Shown here piece by piece: positions 59,101-64,000 of a stretch of 64,000 nt of DNA. The stretch's first letter is position 1, and each line of letters begins with the position of its first letter. Made by a program: the position numbers and the translations under genes. This stretch comes from Mesostigma viride (taxonomy: Eukaryota > Streptophyta > Mesostigmatophyceae > Mesostigmatales > Mesostigmataceae). The notes below the pieces were generated by a model that saw only the letters and a program-made list of their open reading frames with translations, was not told the DNA's origin and made no database searches. Where the stretch lies: positions 5,310,719-5,374,718 of the forward strand of contig RPFO01000667.1 of NCBI GenBank assembly GCA_009746045.1, written 5' to 3'.

Positions 59101-62100
59101 GCGGGGCGTCAACTATTGATGGACTACTTGCTGTGCCTCCATCATAAACTTCCAGCTACCTCGTGTTCTCTCTCTATCGGAAACTGCCAGGTACCTCGTG
59201 TTCTCTTTGTATCGGAACTGCTCCCATTTCTCAGGTTCGTGACCTGACAGCGGTGCCTAATCAACCACTGACAGCCGTGCCTAGTCATCTGCTGACAGCT
59301 GTGCCTAACCAGCCGTGGTCTTCCGCCCTGTCCCTTGCATCCGCATGGTGCTTGTCTTGCCGCCGCGCAGCACGCTCGCGCGCCCGCACATCGACGAGGC
59401 GGATGTCATGAGCGTGAACAACGTCAAGGTCGTGCTGGACGTGGTAAGTTGGTGCGCCCGCATATGTGCTGTGTGATACACCTATCTAGAACCGCCCTTT
59501 TGATGGTCTGGGGTCATCCCAATATGATACCTGGGGTCGTCTCCACATGATACCTGGGTTCTCCCCCAGGTTGGCAAATACGCCGTACTGAGCCGCGAAA
59601 ATACCAGAATACGCGTACCTTTGCGGCCCGTAAAAAATACGCGTATTTTTAAAAATACGCCTTCCGTGCAAAACTGCAGCGCTGTGACTGCTGTAACTTT
59701 CGCAATACTGATCAGAATTGACCCAGTCTTGGCTCAAAAGAAAGGTGTTGATGTGCTCTACAATTTGTTATGGTTGTATTTGACGTAGGTAAACTCCACC
59801 TCCTTATTTATTTCCTGAAATCAAGGGGGGGGGTGAAACGGACCAATATGCCTGTCTGTAGGTGTGTGTGGTGGACAGGGATATGCATCTTGAGGGCACG
59901 TCGCTATGCTCATATTGATCATTATGGCTGTCTATGTCCATAATAATCTTTTTTCATGTCTTTCCATGCTAATTGCCTCAAAGTTCTTTAAATTTACAGT
60001 CACGAGACATGTATTTTTGCCCGACATATTTTTCAGACCCGATGTATATACTCATATTTTCAGGCCCCAGGTATGAGCGCGCGTACCCTATTTGCCAACC
60101 TGGGTTCTCCCCCATATGATATCTGGGTTCGTCCCCATCTGAGACCTTGACGAGGCCGCCTCATGGGAATCCTCCATGGTTCGACGTTGGAACAACCCAC
60201 ACGGCATGGTAGTGGATCGCTTCCTGGACGAGCTCTCCTGAGCTTGCCTATTGATAGCTTCGGTCATCGTCACACAACATATGGCATCTGTTCCCTAATC
60301 ACTGACGTCCGGTCTATCTGTATTGCTGTTGCAATATATAATATATTACTGTAATATTGATAATTATTATTATTATTATTATTACGATAACTATTATTAT
60401 TGATGTCTCTCTGTATTGATTTGACGTTATTATACTCCGTAGCATGTCGTTATTATACTTTGTAGTACATCATTATGATTGCTATCTCTTGGTATTGATG
60501 TGACATTATAATATATTAGATGTATTATTTCTGTCTCTCCGTTTTGCTGTGACATTACTATACTTCTTAATTATTATTTTCATTGATGTTTGTTATTACT
60601 GTATCGCTTTATTGATGTGACATCTTGCTTGTGCACGCCTGTGTTGCTTCACACGTTGCGCCCTGGCACGGTGTACCCTGGCAATCGGCGATGCGGGACT
60701 TCATGACATGGACTTCATGGCATGGCAACGATTTCCTTGCTCATGGGCACCCTCCGTGCTATCGATCGGATCGGGTGGATCCGCTCCTTCACCGACTTTT
60801 CTATCCCTTGGTATTGTGGGACGGTCGCGAGCAGAACAACTACGCCCTCTACTTCTCGCGAGCGATGATCCCCCACAACAAGTGAGTGCCCCCCCACCCC
60901 AAGGCCAAAGGTGCCTATCTTTTTGCAAAGCAAATACCAGAGATTGTGGAGTGGAAACGGTTTCTTTTGCTCTGCCATTTATGCAAACCGCTGTTGTGAT
61001 TTTCAGCAATTGTCCATGTATGCAAACCCCTGTTTTCGGCACGGTCAATTAGTCATGAGGTTTGAGGTACACATCGACATCTTGACAAGTTGTCGACATC
61101 TTGACATCTTGTCTGCTGCCTTTAGAGCGATCCAGCAGCTCTTGTCGACCGCCTTTAGAGCGATCCAGCAACGGCCCCGGCTGCCTCGTCTTCAGCTTTA
61201 TTCTTGACAATGGACCTGTTGGCATACTTTTCTGGAGACCCACGTGCTGTTGACCACGCCAAATCCTTGGATCCATTCACAGTGGCCAATGTCCGTTTGT
61301 TGTAAGCGTGTACGACATGCACAAGTAGGGTGTTAGTTATACGGGTAGGGTCGTGCTTATTATGCCTTCATCTCCTCATAGTGACTGCAACCACTTGTCC
61401 CGTCTCTTCCTTGCACGTCGGGCAGGAAAGGGAAGTACGACCCCAACACGCGCTACTGGCGGAAGCTGGGCATTTACAGCTACCGGAGCGACTTCCTGCC
61501 CAAGTTCACGCAGATGGGGGCCAGCTTGCTGCAGGTAAGCAAGCGTGCGTGGCAGCCTTGGAGGGGTCCACAAACGCCAGCACCTATGCTCTTCCTGTCG
61601 GTCAATTTCTAAGGATAGAACAGGCTTGGCAGCCATGCCTGATCACATTCTCTGTTTCCGTGGTCTTGTGGGATTGGGCGTAATGGGATGCTTGGGTGCT
61701 TGTGTTAGTCGCGGACGCTGCGTGGTGAGCTATTTTGCAGATCAACAAACGAGCGAGCGGCTTGTGCATCTGGCTAGGCAGATACGCAGCAAATATTGTG
61801 ACATCGCTCTGTGACGCTTGGTGTCATCTACAAGTAGAGGCTGCCGGCCGGACTAAGCCCCTTTTGGCTTCTATCCACGGGCAATCGCGAGACATTTGTC
61901 GCAACGTGTTGTGCAGGCCGCTAGGGGGAGGGGGGGGGGGGGGAGCAGGGGGCGCACAGGGGTTCTGGGGACTTTACGCGTTACACCTGTGCATCTTGCC
62001 TGCCTGCTACCCACCGAGCACGTGGGTGTTATTAATTACTATTTACGTGCTATGCTACGGCCACAGTATGGCTATCTTTTCGAGCCCATGCCCGTCGTCT

Positions 62101-63253
62101 GCGTCTGAAGCCGTTTCTTAGTGCGATAGCTCTCCCGTGGCTATGACAAAAAAGTGTAAGAAGGCTGCGGGGCATGTGGGTATGGCCGACCAGCTTGCAT
62201 GACCATGTTTCAGCCATCACACATGCGTTCTTTTTAATATCACAGAATGCACAGAATGTGCTATGCACTGGCACGGCTGCAATGACTATGCCTCTTCCAC
62301 CACGTCTGCAAACGTGTGTGGTGGGTTGTATGCGACAACCATGGCCCAAATCGCACGGGTGATGTGATGGCCATCTGTGACACGACACGTGGCGCGCATG
62401 TGCGCTGTGTGGCGCGTGGCGTGCACGTGCGCGGTGTGTCGTGTGCAGAAAGCGGAGGACCTGGAGCAGAACAAGGTCATCGAGGCCGGGTACAGGATCA
62501 AGGTGGGTGCCATTGGCCTCAGGCGCCAATGCCCTGGCCGGTGTCGTTAGATATGCACTCATATCCTGTGTGCATGCAGAACAAGGTCATCGTGGCCGGG
62601 TACAGGATCAAGGTGGGTACCCCCTGGAGCGCTGGTTGGCTATATCTGCATGGCGTGACATTGTCATCAAGGCCAGGTATAACATGTAAGGTGCGAGCCT
62701 TTGTGGCGGTTAAGTCTCTATACCTGCCTGCTACTTTTAGATTCTGTGTATGCAGGACAAGGTAGTCGGCCTCCGGGTATAGGTGCCCATGCTTGCGGCG
62801 CCGGTGCGCTCTACCTGCCTTGCGTTGTTCCATACGCACGGACATGCCAACGGTCGCGAGCATAATATGCATCAATCCTTCCACTCAGCTTAGCTTAGCG
62901 TTCCTCTCCTGCCGTGAACTCTGTCGTCCGTTTCCGATACCTCGTCGAATAGATGCCAAGAAGTATCCAGGCGTTCACTCGTAATCATACGAGCCATCAA
63001 CTGCACATACACTTTCACATGTGCATGCAAGATAGGATTTCTTGATTCGCATGGGAACAAAGGAACCAGCCGTCGCAGCAGCACACCTGTCAGTATCACT
63101 GAAATGGACACCATGCGTGCTCGCCATTCCTCTTTTTTACTTGAGGGGCAACAGGTCGGGATCGTGGAAGATGCGCTCCACGGGGTCGACACACCCGAGC
63201 AGCTGGCCGACCTGGAAAAATACCTGCAGGAGCAAGGGCTGGCCAAGGGGTAG
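50174..63253 (+). CDS. KDSB: CMP-KDO synthetase (3-deoxy-manno-octulosonate cytidylyltransferase), ten exons
   Basis: Exons: 50174-50278, 50909-50974, 51882-51948, 56813-56889, 58334-58410, 59371-59443, 60835-60881, 61426-61534, 62449-62502, 63155-63253. All introns are GT-AG, phases agree, and the sum is 774 nt (257 residues plus stop), the usual KdsB length. Motifs in order: LGVIPARYASTRFPAKPL (nucleotide binding), YVATDDE, NGTERC, IIVNIQGDEPLI (metal Asp), NNYALYFSRAMIP, LGIYSYRSDFL, EQNKVIEAGYRIK and HGVDTPEQL (second metal Asp). The enzyme couples KDO to CMP before its transfer to polysaccharide. No signal peptide or membrane anchor is seen before MASKPRVLGV, unlike plant KDSB, so a further 5' exon is possible. 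Introns reach 4.9 kb and are full of repeats. Confidence 0.93.
52873..56794 (+). repeat. 21-bp G-rich minisatellite, about 187 units, in KDSB intron 3
   Basis: Unit GTTTGTGGTGCATGGGGTGG plus G. Units differ mainly at three sites: GTG/GAT (GGTG or GATG), GGGGTGG/GGGGCGG and TTTGTG/TTTATG. The length is a multiple of three without stops, so five frames stay open for up to 1445 codons; these are artefacts. The array ends 18 bp before the exon 4 acceptor. Each unit has two G4 runs. Confidence 0.97.
56073..56744 (+). repeat. 336-bp higher-order duplication within the minisatellite
   Basis: The rare variants GCATTGGGC and GGTTAATGATG occur at 56073 and 56126 and again exactly 336 bp (16 units) later, with the same order of units between. 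Confidence 0.85.
56918..56945 (+). repeat. Intronic copy of the KDSB exon 4 end with donor
   Basis: GTCAACACCCAGGTGGGTAT repeats the exon 4 junction GTCAACATCCAG|GTGGGTAT 40 bp downstream, with the following GCCA as well. Confidence 0.8.
58028..58290 (+). repeat. (CCCT)n/(CCCTCCT)n polypyrimidine tract in KDSB intron 4
   Basis: About 260 bp of nearly pure C/T, ending about 45 bp before the exon 5 acceptor (CTACAG at 58328-58333). Confidence 0.95.
59015..59320 (+). repeat. Three short tandem repeats in KDSB intron 5
   Basis: CTCTACCATACCATCGCAA units (59018-59085, three copies), ACCTCGTGTTCTCT units (59158-59205, two copies) and CTGACAGCNGTGCCTA units (59247-59310, three copies). Confidence 0.75.
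59566..60103 (+). mobile_element. hAT MITE (538 bp) in KDSB intron 6
   Basis: Ends CCAGGTTGGCAAATA are inverted at both sides. GTTCTCCC lies outside as an 8-bp direct repeat (59558-59565, 60104-60111). The left end continues CGCCGTACTGAGCCGC, very like the hAT copy at 2107. It inserted into a short tandem repeat of TGATACCTGGG(G/T)TC units. No coding sequence. Confidence 0.8.
60355..60600 (+). repeat. AT-rich (ATT)n and degenerate repeats in KDSB intron 6
   Basis: ATTATT runs at 60360-60400, then repeated GATGTGACATTAT-like words to 60620. Confidence 0.7.
62570..62612 (+). repeat. Exon-like copy of the KDSB exon 9 end (33 nt, in phase)
   Basis: GTGTGCATGCAG precedes 33 nt coding NKVIVAGYRIK, then GTGGGT. 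Exon 9 ends NKVIEAGYRIK|GTGGGT. Both borders are usable splice sites and the length keeps the frame. Confidence 0.8.
62658..62792 (+). repeat. Two decayed copies of the KDSB exon 9 end
   Basis: TTGTCATCAAGGCCAGGTAT (62661) and GACAAGGTAGTCGGCCTCCG (62756) align with AAGGTCATCGAGGCCGGGTA of exon 9. The last one is preceded by TGTGTATGCAG but contains a stop. Confidence 0.65.
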
Positions 63254-64000
63254 GCGCCAGGCGGCGGCTACACACCATTCATACGTTGCCCGTAGGCTCT
63301 AACTTGATGTGGCGCTCAGCATGCTCCGCTGGGCATGACGCGTGGGGCATGCCAATTAAGCCTGCCATCCGCGTCGGCTCCACTAGCCAACCGGCCCGAT
63401 GGGCCTAGCGCTTCATATACGCTGAGGTGCGTGGGATCAAGAAGGCGCAATGATCCAGCGTGTGCTGGTGGTCTCCTTGATACAAGGCTGCCATGTGCCA
63501 GTCAGCAGCCCCATGCCGCCGTCCAAATGTACCACGCTGGCGATAGGATTCTTTTTTTCTGCCCTCGTCCATTGCCCGTTACACAAGCTCCTTATGGAAC
63601 ATTACTCATCTGCTTCACTTCCGCTCCCCTACCCTCATTTGTTTATTCGTGGCTTATTGATCCAGCACGGCGAGCTGTGCTCAAATTGTCTCTATTAACA
63701 GCAAAGGTGTGGAACCTTGACCTCTTGTGAACTTTCATGCCCTGACGCCCATCCGCTGCATTGAGTGTAGTACACCAAGGGCTTACCCATGCCCTGAAGT
63801 GAATGTAAAATGTGTTCAGGCCACATCGTTGTGTTTCGTGCTGTATGGCACCTGTCTGTATTTTATCAGAACAGCTTGGTTGGAGCCGAAGTAATTTTCA
63901 GGCGTACAAGTTTGCCCAGAATTGCAAGGCAATTTACTTTGTAAGTAGTTGTCTCACTAAATTATGCATGGGTGGTGGCCAGCCGGCCGCGGGGGAGGGT
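63254..64000. other. Downstream of KDSB
   Basis: Probable KDSB 3' UTR, then nothing recognised. Confidence 0.4.

Noticed and set aside
50174-63253. Bacterial contamination as the source of the kdsB-like gene
   Set aside because: Ten exons with GT-AG introns and consistent phases show a eukaryotic nuclear gene.

Overview
The window looks like nuclear DNA of a unicellular green alga. Two genes split by GT-AG introns, CMP-KDO synthetase and a family-2 glycosyltransferase, lie beside two intron-poor genes, a chloroplast FdC2-type ferredoxin and an ankyrin/WW protein. All sit in a sea of transposons and very long simple repeats. A scaly prasinophyte (for example Pyramimonadales) is my guess, because such algae carry KDO in their scales and theca. 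The species is not proven by the sequence.

Layout: 1-6.5 kb is a Ty1/copia-like retrotransposon whose pol frame is split by a hAT element. 6.6-7.7 kb is a (TTG)n tract of about 1.15 kb. 9.67-22.69 kb is bounded by inverted arms of about 720 bp and a 10-bp direct repeat, which suggests a 13-kb Mutator-like element. It is stuffed with other insertions: a LINE endonuclease fragment, a CACTA-like element inside a 9-bp minisatellite, a 5.3-kb pogo-like transposon (12.65-17.99 kb), and LINE tails with (GGAT)n. 23.6-24.7 kb is the ankyrin/WW gene. 26.5-31.7 kb is a graveyard of two LINE families. 34.4-35.0 kb is the ferredoxin gene. 36.5-38.1 kb holds more LINE copies.

38.4-49.0 kb (minus strand) is a five-exon membrane glycosyltransferase. 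Its introns hold a foldback element, a DIRS-like split-direct-repeat element and several minisatellites. 50.2-63.3 kb (plus strand) is a ten-exon CMP-KDO synthetase gene. Its third intron contains a 3.9-kb G-rich 21-bp minisatellite. The two sugar genes are head to head about 1.2 kb apart. CMP-KDO synthetase activates KDO, and a GT2 enzyme of this type loads a sugar on a lipid carrier, so a shared role in cell-surface glycan synthesis is possible but is inference.

Most notable: short pieces of real exons with their splice donors recur downstream in the introns of both sugar genes. Two LINE families end in a related hairpin (CTCC-CAAC-GGAG core) followed by short A/T repeats, and one 30-bp insertion with a 14-bp target duplication shows that this tail is mobile.
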